The translations under genes were made by a program, and so were the position numbers. The notes beneath the pieces were generated by a model. That model worked only from the letters and a program-made list of their open reading frames with translations. It searched no databases and was not told where the DNA came from. From positions 248,001 to 312,000 of the forward strand of contig JASBNA010000034.1 of the NCBI GenBank assembly GCA_038087015.1: a stretch of 64,000 nucleotides of DNA, written 5' to 3'. Positions 1 through 10,604 of this stretch are shown in pieces; the first letter of the stretch is position 1, and every line of letters begins with the position of its first letter. The stretch comes from Cerrena zonata (Eukaryota; Basidiomycota; Agaricomycetes; Polyporales; Cerrenaceae).

Positions 1-2
1 GG

Positions 3-983
3 AACTCCGTCTGTGAATCAGAACTTGTGGAGACAGAAACAGCTATACGTGAAGCCCAATTGCGACAGAGCCTTGATGATCTTCGTCGGGAGCTTCGCGC
101 TCGTATGTTTGCTAATAAATTCAAGACGAAGAATATTACTGGAAATCGATACATGACTCGTGCTCGGGACTGGATGAAGCGTATCGATGAGAAAGTCCTT
201 GCCGCCAAACATGAGTATCAAGAAGCTCGATCTGCCTATCTCTGCCTTAAAGGTCATGGCTCTTGGGAGGAACAGTTCAAGGACCTGAAGGATGAAGACG
301 TCCGAGGGATCAACGAACGAGCCCTATCCGAGCAGGAGCGTCAGGAACGGAAGGCTGCTCGAGAAGCAGCAGGTCTGGATGACGATGAACTCTCTGCCGA
401 GCCGATGCCAGATGGCTGCCATCCCGGAGAACGTAATCGTCAACCGATATCATGGATATGGTATACCTTCTCCACTGGACGAAATGATGAAGATGAGAAC
501 AGTCCGAGAGTACATGAAGGTATTTACTCGCTTATGTGTTATGATCAATATACTGAATTTGCGCTCCTCCAAGCACTTCGTATCGAGTGGGCGAGATCGC
601 GAGCACGTGTAAATCGATGGGAAGAGCAGGTGTGCAAGACGGTGGAGGCCATGCGACGGGTTCTGCAATATACAGAGTCTGTCGCGAAAGACTGGGACGA
701 ACGAGCATCTCCGAGTCATCGACCGGATGTGCCCTCACAATTGAGGGAGGGATTACAGTCGTACGCTTTGGAGCAAGCAAACGCAGAAAGAGCCTTCTGT
801 GCTCGTTTGCGTACTCAGTGGCATGGGTCGCGTATTCGGGCATATCACTTCCTCTCTTCTATTGGTGTAGCGAAGAATGATCTTACTAGTGTGTTTGACT
901 TACCCATACCTCCCCCCACGGCATCCAAATCTCCACAGTTCATTCATCTGAATGAACTGATTCCTACCGAAGTAACTGAGTAG
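3..983 (+). CDS. KDZ (Kyakuja-Dileera-Zisupton) transposase, C-terminal part, cut by window edge
   Basis: The reading frame is open from base 3 and ends at TAG 981-983, so the 5' part lies outside the window. The visible 327 or so residues are rich in charged helices. They contain the block LQALRIEWARSRARVNRWEE followed by a stretch resembling VxAMRRVLQYTE, which matches the tail of KDZ transposases (usually LRVEWxKARARAxRWxEE...LLxEEMRRVL). KDZ proteins are RNase H-fold cut-and-paste transposases greatly expanded in basidiomycetes; the catalytic region would lie upstream. No stop or frameshift is seen in the visible part. A methionine-initiated shorter version is not a realistic start. The family call rests on remembered motif similarity, not on a search. 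Confidence 0.8.
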   Translation, partial: NSVCESELVETETAIREAQLRQSLDDLRRELRARMFANKFKTKNITGNRYMTRARDWMKRIDEKVLAAKHEYQEARSAYLCLKGHGSWEEQFKDLKDEDVRGINERALSEQERQERKAAREAAGLDDDELSAEPMPDGCHPGERNRQPISWIWYTFSTGRNDEDENSPRVHEGIYSLMCYDQYTEFALLQALRIEWARSRARVNRWEEQVCKTVEAMRRVLQYTESVAKDWDERASPSHRPDVPSQLREGLQSYALEQANAERAFCARLRTQWHGSRIRAYHFLSSIGVAKNDLTSVFDLPIPPPTASKSPQFIHLNELIPTEVTE

Positions 984-1029
984 CTTTTTGTTTGTGTGGT
1001 ATAAACCTATATGATGAAATAGTAGATGT

Positions 1030-1835
1030 TCCGCCACTCCTAATTGGAATGCGAGACGAGGATGATAAGCGAGTAAGTACTACGCCTCGCTTCGAGCGCA
1101 CCCTACCATTTTTGGAACCCAAGGTATTGGGCTTGGAACGAACGGGCCGCGAGCCGACCTTTTGAGAAACAAAGGCTGTATATTCAACGCCATAAAAGAG
1201 GCGCCCATGGTTCCTAATTGGGATGCAGGCTGCAGGCAACGGAAGTGCAGCCACTACGCCTCGCTTATGCACTGGCATCACCCGTCCCTACCATTTTGGG
1301 AACCCATGGGAACTGAATTTTGGGTCAACGGACCGTGAGCCCGTCATTTGAGCAAAGTAGATACTCAGAGCGCCCGGGACACGTGGCGCAAGAATCGTAT
1401 TCAACGCTATGGGAAGACGCCCAAGCATTCCTAATTGGGATGCAGGCTGCAGGCAACGGAAGTGCAGCCACTACGCCTCGCTTATGCACTGGCATCACCC
1501 GTCCCTACCGTTTTAGGAACCCATGGGAACTGAATTTTGGGTCAACGGACCGTGAGCCCATCATTTGAGCAAAGTAGATACTCAGAGCGCCCGGGACACG
1601 TGGCGCAAGAATCGTATTCAACGCTATGGGAAGACGCCCAAGCATTCCTAATTGGGATGCAGGCTGCAGGCAACGGAAGTGCAGCCACTACGCCTCGCTT
1701 ATGCACTGGCATCACCCGTCCCTACCGTTTTAGGAACCCATGGGAACTGAATTTTGGGTCAACGGACCGTGAGCCCGTCATTTGAGCAAACGAGAAACAG
1801 AGAGCGCCCATGTTTCCATTTCGGGCTATGTCTTT
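1030..1835. repeat. Tandem array of 217-base repeats, about 3.5 copies
   Basis: The anchor CCTAATTGGGATGCAGGC begins at 1213, 1430 and 1647, an exact spacing of 217 bases. Copies 2 and 3 are nearly identical. A diverged, shorter copy starts near 1039 (CCTAATTGGAATGCGAGA), and a partial last copy breaks off near 1790-1835. Each unit also carries GGGAACCCATGGGAACTG and GGTCAACGGACCGTGAGCCC. The 82-residue open frames inside the units are a by-product of the repeat length and show no protein signature. The array starts about 50 bases after the KDZ stop codon, so it may be the subterminal repeat region of that transposon. Confidence 0.9.
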
Positions 1836-1922
1836 TTTTCCCTGATCGACCCCAAAGGCCACGCCAACCCTTGCCCCACTTACAAGGAGAATTACAAGTA
1901 ATAGGGCAACAGTAGGATTACC

Positions 1923-1961
1923 AGTAATTCCCTCTCTTAGATCTAGCAGACGGGAATTACT
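1923..1961. repeat. Perfect inverted repeat AGTAATTCCC / GGGAATTACT
   Basis: The ten-base arms at 1923-1932 and 1952-1961 are exact reverse complements, separated by 19 bases. The pair lies in the region flanking the Plavaka transposase gene, on its 3' side. Confidence 0.75.
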
Positions 1962-2062
1962 GATAAATGTAAATTGATGCCCCTTTTGATTAGTACGTTT
2001 ACTAGTAATCAGTACAAGGACGCCTGTTGCAGGTCAGGGGGGTTTGCCGCATGGCATTTTCC

Positions 2063-2084
2063 CACGGTATTTAGACATACCGTG
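2063..2084. repeat. Short hairpin CACGGTAT-6-ATACCGTG
   Basis: Eight-base arms at 2063-2070 and 2077-2084 are exact reverse complements with a six-base loop. It lies outside any coding exon, about 220 bases beyond the end of the Plavaka transposase. Confidence 0.7.
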
Positions 2085-2302
2085 CGCCACAATGCTCGAC
2101 TCACCGGTGTGAAGCATTATAAAGGACTGCAATATATCGTAGTATTTACAGTAGTAATAAAATGATTTTTAAACTCTCACCTTGTGATAAAGCCCGAAGA
2201 TTTTTTTAATGCTTCAAGTTTGTGAGAGAGAATAAAAATAAACATTCGGACACGCTGCGAGTCGAAAAAAATGAGGAACAACATGCATTCTCATAGCGAG
2301 TT

Positions 2303-5300
2303 TTACAACGGAGCGTAGCCGTAATATTCATCGCTTTCGTCATCGACTTGCCCGTCTTCCGGTCCCAGTGTACCCCATATTTCCTCTTCCCCCCCTTCCC
2401 CATCCCCAAATCCTTCATCTTCGCTGTCCTCCCCGTCGTTCTCATATCCATAGCTGAGTATCTCATGGTCCATGTCTTCCTCCTCTTCAATAAAGTCTCC
2501 AAGGGATCTTCCCCATTCTTCCTCAGGTTCCTCCTCCGTATCCTGCTCCTGTGCATCTCGTTCCTCGTCCTCATCCTCCTCATCCGATGGGACCTTCTCC
2601 GCTTCAGCATTTTCTTCAGATAATGGTGAGGACACTTGAGTCCTACGATGTCCTACACCACCACCTATATGCCTCATAAACATATCCCTGTCGACGAAGC
2701 TTCCCCCATGTTAAAATAAAGCCTAATTAGACAACATAGCATTTTTACTCACATATTGACATAATGGTATGTCCAGTCGTCGTCTCCTTCTTGAGGCGTA
2801 CGGGATACATGAGAATGCGGAAGATAGAAGTCGGTTTTGCCGTGAGCAAAGGCAGGAATCAGATGTGTTGCTCGAACAACATCTGCGGGGTCGACAAATC
2901 CGAATGGGGCCGCTTGCGAGTGAGGGATAAATCCTAGACGAGGGAGTCGCTTCACTGAGGGACCGGACCTCCAAGAGTTATCTTCACCGAACCATCTTAC
3001 CCATACAATATCCACCCGGCGGTATTCTCTCTCGGTAGCAAGTTGCACATTGGCATGGAAGATGCCAATGACACGAGCATACCAAAATTTTCCGTCGGCG
3101 CCGTTCATCATGATGTTGGCGTGGCCAGGGAGGCGAGGGTTTATAGAGTCGGTAGATCGTCGCATGTCGTACGTAGTGTAATGAACCCGCAAGACCTTGT
3201 GCTTGTAGATTCGGTTTTTTCGAATGCGGAGACTACGACGCTCTTCCAAGGAGAAATCAAATTCCTCGCCGTCGTACTCACGCCCTAGCAACTTTGAGAG
3301 CAAATAGCCTTGCAAATCGCGATAGAAATGCTATCAGGAACTTAGTAGGTATTATAGAACAATCGAAAATAAAAATAAAAAACATACATCGAAGGCAGGG
3401 TCGTCCTCATTCGAGGCGAGTAGTGTCCCAATATCTAAAGGGTGTCGTTGATCTTGAGATATGTGGTAAGGATCCTCTAGACAGGATGTACTGAGTGGTT
3501 CCTCGACGTCGAAGCCGACCGCGAGAGTGGATTTCGATCCTCTTTGTGCGTAGGTTATCTTCCGTCTCTTTCGCACATTCGCAGCTTGCAGAACTTGAAT
3601 CCCTCGCAAGCTGTCAGCAATTCTCTTGAGGGTTTTCTGCCGACGCTCATGCTTGGTTAGCTGGCCCACAAACCCCTTTTTTGAGGTACGTCCGAAGAAA
3701 CCCTTCGGACGTTTGTGCTCGAGCTCGCCCTGAGTACAAACATACAAAATTATTAATAGAATTACGTTAGAAATAATGTGATACTCACAGATTGCGTTGT
3801 AAAATTGTCAGTCGTACCGAGCAAGCGAATCATGTTTGGATAGTCCGGTAGCGAGTGTGCCTTATAAGTAGCCAAGTTGAAGGGCACTACTCGAGCCTCA
3901 GAACTCCCAGTGGCAGCAGATATTTTCCCTTTTGATGCTAACAGAGCGTTGCGGCGACCTCTTGCGTTGATCTCACGAGGCAGTTCCTTGGTGATGTACC
4001 TGGAGCAGACCTTCTTCTGGAATTTGCGTAATAAATTACACATTTCCAATGTGACCCTGTCGAACATTTGAAGTGTTGTCTCGGTATGAAGGCGAAGTTT
4101 GGCGTGGGCGTGGAATGTTGCCATCGAGTACAAAAGGTCGAGGATAACCTTGTCGTCTTGCTTCGGGAATAACTCTTCGATGACGGGGATGATACACTAT
4201 CAATGTATTCTTATGAGAAGCAGTATTATCCATCGGAACATAAATACTCACCTGAAGGAGGTCCTCATAGTCTCTAGCAGCGATTCGCTTTTGAGAAGAG
4301 ACGTTAAGATGGAAGCGACGGATAATATCGCATCCAAACGTCCAGATGTGACGAAATCTTGAGGAATATTAGAATATATATTAATAAGAATTACAGAATC
4401 ATACGTACCGCGAGTCGAAAGTGTGAATCGAGTCATTACCGAGCGCGACCATAAGGCGAAGTAAATGTACGAAAACGGCCTTCCAGACTCCCAGTTCAAA
4501 CTCATGCAAGAGATCAGGAGCAAACAGGGCATAGTGATTGAAGCCATGTTCGAAAAAGCGAATGGAAAATGCACTCTAAAGTAAAGCACATCAGTAAAGT
4601 ACATTGAGGGAAAGAAATACTTACCCTGATTGGCATAACTGAGATAGCATCCAGCTTTCTCTGTATATATACACTCCTAACCCCATATCCCTTCTCGAAT
4701 ATCCATTTTCGACATATCTCGATATCTTGATGCAATCTTGCATTGTCGATGCGCGAGTGAATAACCCGATTCTTCATATCGCGCTTGAGGCCGATTTGTG
4801 GGATTCTTGATTTTTTAACGAAGCACCGCATGCACGGACAGCATGCCAGCTGTCGTAAGCAAGCTATTAGACATCTGTGAACAAGAATAAAATATTATTA
4901 GAAACATAAGAGGGTTTATGATTGAAGGACAACGTTACTTTTCGGGGTAATCTGCAGCATAGACGAGGATGCGAGGGAACAATCGACGTCGAATGCCGTC
5001 GCCACATAGCACAACCACCCCATGTACGTACGCATGCATAAATTCTTTGTCCAATAGGAATAGCCAAATGACTTGCATGAGAGACACCTTACAGAATCGT
5101 AGAACGTCCGATGTTGCCGGAATTCCAAAGATGTCTTTATACCAATCTTGAAAATCGTCCGGCAGCTGAAAGGGATTAATAAGCTAGTACCTCTAGTTGA
5201 AATAAGGAAAGATAAAATACCGAAGGTACATATGCACCATGATGTGCGGGAAAACATGTCGGTTTTCCTCGTGGGTACTTGGACCAAGCTAAAAAATACC

Positions 5301-7024
5301 AATAAATTGGCCACAATGAAGCCCCACCGAAGCTAGCGAGACGAGTGGTATCCGAGTAAGAAAGCATCGGAGCAATGGCGTACTCGAGATCATCGGGGTC
5401 ACCTTCTTCACGCGGTTGCCTTGACATCTTCTCATGTTCATTCAACATGGCATCCGAGTTGTAAATTTCGCTGAAGATGTGTTCCCCCGGCTGATCGTCT
5501 TCGAGATCGTCAGGCTCGTTTTCCGGTTCATCTTCGTCTTCTGGGACATCCTCCACGGTGGCCCTTCGACTGGAAGTTTCAGGGTCAACAGGAGGTTCAT
5601 CAGAAGCTGCTAGAATCGAAGAAGAAAAATTAATCCAAAGAGAAGGGTAGAAGAAATGTAATAATTACATGAAGTCGAGCTCTTAACATATTCCTTGTGA
5701 GGAATATAATGAAACTGTTTGCCAAGTACCGGATCTTCGTAACCAGCGATAATGATTTGGAGAGGTTTACGATAGTAGAGACCTTCTACTTCGTAATGCA
5801 AAATCTCGCTTTGCGTCTTGTACTTGTGTCCTTCCTTAGGTACTGGAATCTTGAGTGAAGCTTGATGCCAGCCGTCCTGTGCAGTCAAAGTGGCAGAAGT
5901 GGGATCGAAATTGTCGAGGGAATCGAGGACCTTTGTGGCATTGAAGCCCCGAAGATCCTCCGTCTTGAAGTCGTCTGATAGCAAGACCTCGCGGATGAGA
6001 GTCTCCAAGTCAAAAATAGACTTGACACCCGTGTTGCTGTAGAACCAATGGATGATGCGGAAAATCGAAATATTGAGAAATGGTGCTATTACTTGGTCCC
6101 GCATGCCCCGAGCTATCTTAGTACCGAAACATCGAAGTGAGGTAGGATAGTCAGGAGTCTCCTCTGGTGTTGTCGATTTGGAAATAGAGGGGGAATCAAT
6201 GAACGATGAGGGAGGCTTGCCTTCCTCCGGATCGCGCTGAGGCAACGTAGTGTAGCGGCGAAACACACCAAAGATGTTCGGTTCGGTGTCGAAGTACTGT
6301 GGAAGAGGCTCTTCCTCATCCGGGAATGCATTAATGTTATCTTGATTATTTCCTGGATGAGTGAGAGCGTCATGCTGTTGAGGAGGGGGAGAGGGAGAGG
6401 GAGGAGGACGAATTGGAGTCGGTTTGAGTTTCTCCTCCCAGAACTTTCGCATATGCGAAGGTATTTCCTTGAGGGATGAGGGAACAAAGTCAGCATGACG
6501 TTTAGGGACTCTACGCTGCCTCCCAGAGCGAGTTCGAAGGACAGTATCGTCTGGAGGAGGGGGAACAGCATCATCAGGAGGAATATTATTCATTGCCTCC
6601 TCGATGCGAGTGTTAGACGGTCCCGCGACAGGTTCGTCATTAGGGGGAAGCTCAGCGAGAGCTCGCAGAGGCTCAGAAGAGTCTACTTCATCTCCCTGGA
6701 AAAAATAAATCGGTTGAAGTATGTATAATGAATATATTTGAGGATACATACTTGAGTATATGCGGTATGGGAGAATGTCCCAGTTTCATTTTGCTCATGG
6801 GGAAGTGTCCTAGGCTTTGAGTGTCTTAGGAAAGTCGAATTTTGCTTCGACTTATCCCTCTTCTCCTCGATCTTGTTTTGAATTTGAAAAGACTTGATTA
6901 AAAAATCTTTAGCTTTCTTGCATTTCGCCCTATGGTGGTTTACTTGGGTGCTTGAAATGTTTTTGTGACATCCTGCACACTGTACCATAAAAAAGAGTAG
7001 TGTTAATAGCAAAATACAACGCAT
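2303..7024 (-). CDS. Plavaka-family transposase (CACTA-like), multi-exon, apparently intact
   Basis: The gene runs from ATG at 7024 to TAA at 2303-2305, with about ten short introns. The N-terminus has a zinc-finger-like CxxC...HH...C block (CAGCHKNISSTQVNHHRAKC), followed by a proline/acidic linker. Core blocks then come in order: ASFGGASLWPIY (about 5300), CGDGIRRRLFPRI and YAADYPEK (about 4950-5000), CPCMRC (about 4830), DLLHEFELGVWK (about 4500), AARDYEDLLQ, GELEHKRPK and RTSKKGFVGQLT (about 3700), WYARVIGIFHANVQ and FGFVDPADVVRATHLIP (about 2880-3090). A long Asp/Glu-rich tail ends the protein. These blocks and their order are those of Plavaka transposases, abundant in Agaricomycetes. 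No stop or frameshift was found in the exons followed. Example splice sites: donor about 6754, acceptor 6698; intron 5610-5668. Confidence 0.88.
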
Positions 7025-7211
7025 ATATTGAGTGAGAGAAGCGGTGGTAAGTGGTAAGAATTCGAAATTGATTTAAGTCGCGTCTGACTTAGAGCTTCAG
7101 ACTTTGTCGAAACGCATCACGTGATCGCGTTCGGCCTTAAATTCCCCTCATCTTCATAGCAATTGTTCCTTTCTTACCACTATCTTCCCACTTTTTATAT
7201 CACCTACCACT
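7025..7211. promoter_or_regulatory. Shared divergent promoter of the transposase and the DUF6698-type gene
   Basis: Only 187 bases separate the two divergent start codons. The middle carries the ten-base palindrome ATCACGTGAT (7116-7125; core E-box CACGTG 7118-7123), followed by CGCGT at 7126-7130. A short AT-rich TTTATAT motif lies at about 7194-7200, just before the plus-strand start. The palindrome makes it well suited to act in both directions. Factor identity is unknown; CACGTG is the general bHLH site. Confidence 0.6.
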
Positions 7212-9324
7212 ATGACTGCTAATTCTCGCTCTACTCGTCCCCAGATCTCTAACCCCGTCTCCGAGGGAAACGGTTCTCGGCGTACCGAGGGTAGGACTAC
7301 TAATCATTCTTCCTCGGACCCTCCTTCTTCAGATGTTTCTTCTTCGCGACCTCGAGAGAGTCGCCCTGGAACTCAGATCACTTCTGTTACCTCACAGAAT
7401 ATTCCAGAGAGCCAATGCTCTCGCTCTCGCTCTCGTACTCGCTCTCGCTCTCAGCACCGCTCTCGTTCTAGCTCTGACTCTCGTGAGCGTTCTCGCTCGA
7501 GACGTCGTTCTAAAGCAAGGGGTAAGCGACGTGCTCGTCCTGTAGAGGATGAGCTTTTCGATAGCCCTCGCCCGCCTCCAAGAAAGAAGAAACAGGTAGT
7601 TGACAACTCACCTGAGACTACCCCCCCTTCTAGTCCTCCAAGAATGCGTCGAGGGAGACGAGCTCAAGGAGAAAGAGGGCCTAGTGAGCCTCCTGATAGC
7701 TCCTCAAGTCCGTCACATCCTTCTCGCTCATCGAATCCCTCTCGCTCCACCAACTCCTCGGATGCAAATGTGGCTCGCACTCGGGCTACTAATGCCAATG
7801 GCAGCAATCCTCCTGCTCCTCCCGGTGTCCATGGGCCGAACCCTCCCCCACAAGGCGTGCCTGATGACTCTGGCAACGAGTCTGATACGCCAGAAGGTCG
7901 TAAACTTGCAGCTGAAAAGCTTGCTGATGCGATTACAACTCGTGATTCTAGGCTATTGTAAGTCCCTTCGTTTTTTTTGCTCGCATATATGCTACTAATA
8001 TTATTCAGGTCTGTCTATAATCAACGCCTTGCCCCTTGCAGGAAATGCGGACGCATGATGCATCGCATCATCTCCCCCTTCGAATCTATCACTAGCAATT
8101 TCGAGATTGCTTTGTGTCTAGATTCCTCACTCCCCTTCGCTCAGCAAGACCTAGATGAAAGCTTGAAGAACTTGTGAGTATTTTTTTTGGCTTATCCTAT
8201 CCATTTACAGTGACTATATGCGCATATAGGGACGAAGCGACCTTCATCAAGACGATTAAAATTAACAAGGCAATCTGTGCCATGTGCCCTCGCCTCCCCA
8301 AAGCTCGTCGTTTGCTGAAGGATGAGCCCGAGGTCTTTATGCAATTGTGCAAATATGTAAGTCCTCTATTCGCTTTACTCTACTACTATCTACTGAATAC
8401 ACTAGATGGACGAGCAGGCAGGTAGTGCAAGGCGCGACGACATTAGTCGTCTGCGCGGGATTGTACACACTCTCATTCCTAACTACCGCGGACCTCTCGA
8501 TCTCCCCAAAGCTGACCGTGGATGGCACCACCTTTGTACAGCCCGTATGCTTTGTCCTCAAAACAAACTCATGGAATTCGAAAGGAACTGGGACGAGTAA
8601 GTGTTATATTTTTAGATGGGAATCATGCGGAGTATTCTCATATATGATGTAGATTCTCTGACGATGTTCTGGCTACCAGAGTTCGCATTTCGACATGTGA
8701 TCTACCCTCATTCCTGTGGGATCAAGATGCCGTGGTACAGGGTGATCGTCTCGCGGGTCTCTTGCGAGGCTCATTGATCCTTAAGGTATTGCCTTCAACT
8801 TTGACTTTATTTATTTGACGTCTTATTATCCGCAGAGTTTTCGAAGTGTATTTACAGGTCCTCGCACGGTGAAACGAAAAGTGGTGGGCTTGGCTCCTGG
8901 GAAGCCTTGCATTGCCACTATGTTCGACATCAAGCCTTACATGGCATTCTGTATAGCATATATTTGTGTTCTGGTGAGTTTCCCCTCTCAACTTTCTGTC
9001 TTTTCTTGACGAAAAAAAACAGGTTCGTTTTGCATTAAATAGCCAGGATACTTGGTCTTCCGAGGATGGAGACTTCAACGCCATCGTCTTCTTCAACACA
9101 ATTGTCAACCTCCTAGAGTCGGATTCCCCTAATGGTCAAGAATGGAGAAAATCGACTTTGGATTGGTGGCATCTGTATGTATATTCACACCTTCTCTCTG
9201 TATATTTAATTGATATTGCTCTACTAATAGTCAGGTATTCAACACGAAGCCTGTGGAGCTTCGCGGTGCCCTTGAGAACTCAGTACTCGCTGAGATTGAG
9301 GCGCAAATGGCTGCCACCGCCTAG
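7212..9324 (+). CDS. DUF6698-type protein, probable accessory gene of the Plavaka element
   Basis: Exons join cleanly from ATG 7212 to TAG 9322-9324 through about seven introns (for example the donor after CTATT at 7956, acceptor near 8009). The first exon encodes about 248 residues that are Ser/Arg-rich (RSRSRTRSRS-like, residues 65-110), with basic nuclear-signal-like runs (RRRSKARGKRR). The rest is a folded region with blocks that recall the fungal DUF6698 family: DRGWHHLCTARMLCP, LAGLLRGSLILKSFRSVFTG, and CVLVRFALNSQDTWSSEDGD. The function of that family is unknown. It diverges from the transposase with 187 bases between, and both genes are intact, so I infer that it travels with the element, like the second protein of plant CACTA transposons. 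The family name is from memory. Confidence 0.72.
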
Positions 9325-10201
9325 ACAACCTCCTTTTTTTCAATTCTTCGCACTCTTTCTCGTTCTTATGGCGCACCTCTAGTGACTTGCACATGCTTTC
9401 TCGGGGACTGGGCCTCGTCGATAGAAACACTATCAGCAATCGACTTTCTTGCTCAACTTTCTTGCGGACTCTATTCGCTCACGAACGCTACTAGTACTTG
9501 CATGCTACTCATACATCGACTTATTCGGATTCTTCTCTCGCGACCTTTATGTGCTCTCTAACTCGCAATGTTACTGCCTCCGACTAGATTTCTCGTCTCT
9601 TGCTCCTTTGCACCGTTATGTTTTATGTTTTATGTTTTAATGAAAATTTCTTACTCGTTATGATACTGTGGGATACAGAAAATAGTATTATTTCTGAGGT
9701 ATTACTGATTAAAAGGTGTCGTCCGTTGACGTCGTATATAATGTCCCGCTTGCAATATAACGGACGATAATGCTCCCTGTACACATTGAATTGCCTTATT
9801 TGGTATGTCGTTAGTCATAGGGACCGTTATATCGTATCGAGCGGTGCCTTGTGGGCATTATATGGCGCCATATGACAAATTTACTACTGTATTCCCTCGA
9901 CAACATTCGACCTTACAATATATACGGTCGGAGCGATCAAGACAAGCATTAAAATGTATGTTATGGCGAAAATGTTATTATATTTGGGTATATCTTGATA
10001 AAGCCTATCTACATTTTCCGTGATGGAAGTGTCAATGGCTGGAATGATGAGACTCGACTCGGGTATACACTATGCCCCACCAGCGGGCGAAGGTATCTCT
10101 ATACTTATAAGCCTATGAATTCTCATTCCTTCATTTTTCTCCACTACTCCGCTGCCCACACTTTTGAACCTTGAAGTACAAGTACTGTTTTCCTAAACAT
10201 A
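9325..10201. other. Non-coding stretch, probable right flank of the Plavaka element
   Basis: No gene is seen. The first 300 bases look like the 3' untranslated region of the DUF6698-type gene. Bases 9703-9723 (TACTGATTAAAAGGTGTCGTC) are an imperfect inverted partner of 1976-1995 on the left side. Bases 9881-9891 (TTACTACTGTA) are an exact inverted partner of 2147-2157. These may be subterminal repeats. A TATA-like CTTATAA lies near 10,104, upstream of the next gene. Confidence 0.4.
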
Positions 10202-10604
10202 ATGGAATCGCCCAAGGCTGCTGTGACCTGGACCTCGAAGCAGCCTGAGGCTGTCCAAATGAGTGAGTACAAGTCAGCCTTGATTATTTGACCATTAGTT
10301 CGGTGTGCTAAGAACTATCAAATCACAGATTCTATGGCTGCAATGACCCGGGCATCTCCCCAACGGGTCGAGGAACCCACGGGCGGTTTCTGCGTTCGAG
10401 GAGAAGGCGCAGGAAGGGTGAGTGAATACTGGTGGTCGGGAAAATGGGAGTAAGACTTATGCTCTTCAGAGCCTTCTCCTTTTTGTGCAATGCTTAGCAT
10501 GCTCCACCACCACCATCACTACGACCACGACCAGCACCACGACCGCAACCACGACGCAGCCCACACCACCGACGGAACTGCAGCAGGAAAAACAGGAGAT
10601 TTAA
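10202..10604 (+). CDS. Small Thr-rich protein of unknown function, three exons
   Basis: The proposed exons are 10,202-10,265 or so (MESPKAAVTW...), about 10,328-10,417 and 10,470-10,604 (TAA). Introns are GTGAGT-type. The spliced product is about 95 residues: a charged start, the block GGFCVRGEGAGR, a short hydrophobic stretch with two cysteines (SLLLFVQCLAC), then a tail of Thr repeats and a Gln/Glu-rich end. The Gly-Arg block followed by a hydrophobic Cys stretch loosely resembles small Cys-rich membrane-associated proteins of mushrooms, but this copy has few cysteines. Using another acceptor (10,490) would give a His/Asp-rich tail instead, so the last exon frame is not certain. Confidence 0.45.

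Larger units (their letters stand above)
1836..2302. other. Non-coding stretch with inverted repeats, probable left flank of the Plavaka element
   Basis: No gene is seen. The stretch is AT-rich and contains several variants of the motif ACTRGTAAT or its complement (1890-2010). It also holds a perfect 10-base inverted repeat (1923-1932 with 1952-1961) and a perfect 8-base hairpin (2063-2070 with 2077-2084). Such short, repeated, inverted motifs are what transposase-binding subterminal regions look like, but the exact element end and target-site duplication could not be fixed. Confidence 0.5.

Noticed and set aside
1320..1785. Two nearly identical 82-residue open frames
   Set aside because: They are the same stretch of the 217-base tandem repeat read twice; no protein signature and no promoter.
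1030..1835. CRISPR-like array
   Set aside because: The units are 217 bases long and directly adjacent, with no unique spacers, and the genome is eukaryotic.
1877..1890. CACTTACAAGG as the CACTA-type end of the Plavaka element
   Set aside because: No matching inverted end or target-site duplication was found on the right side.
2348..2623. Hydrophobic 91-residue plus-strand frame
   Set aside because: It is the antisense of the Asp/Glu-rich Plavaka tail, which always yields Leu/Phe/Ser-rich shadows.
7333..7998. Alternative frames of 70 and 132 residues in the first exon of the DUF6698-type gene
   Set aside because: Leu/Ala-rich shadows of the Ser/Arg repeat codons, with no splice continuity to the downstream conserved exons.
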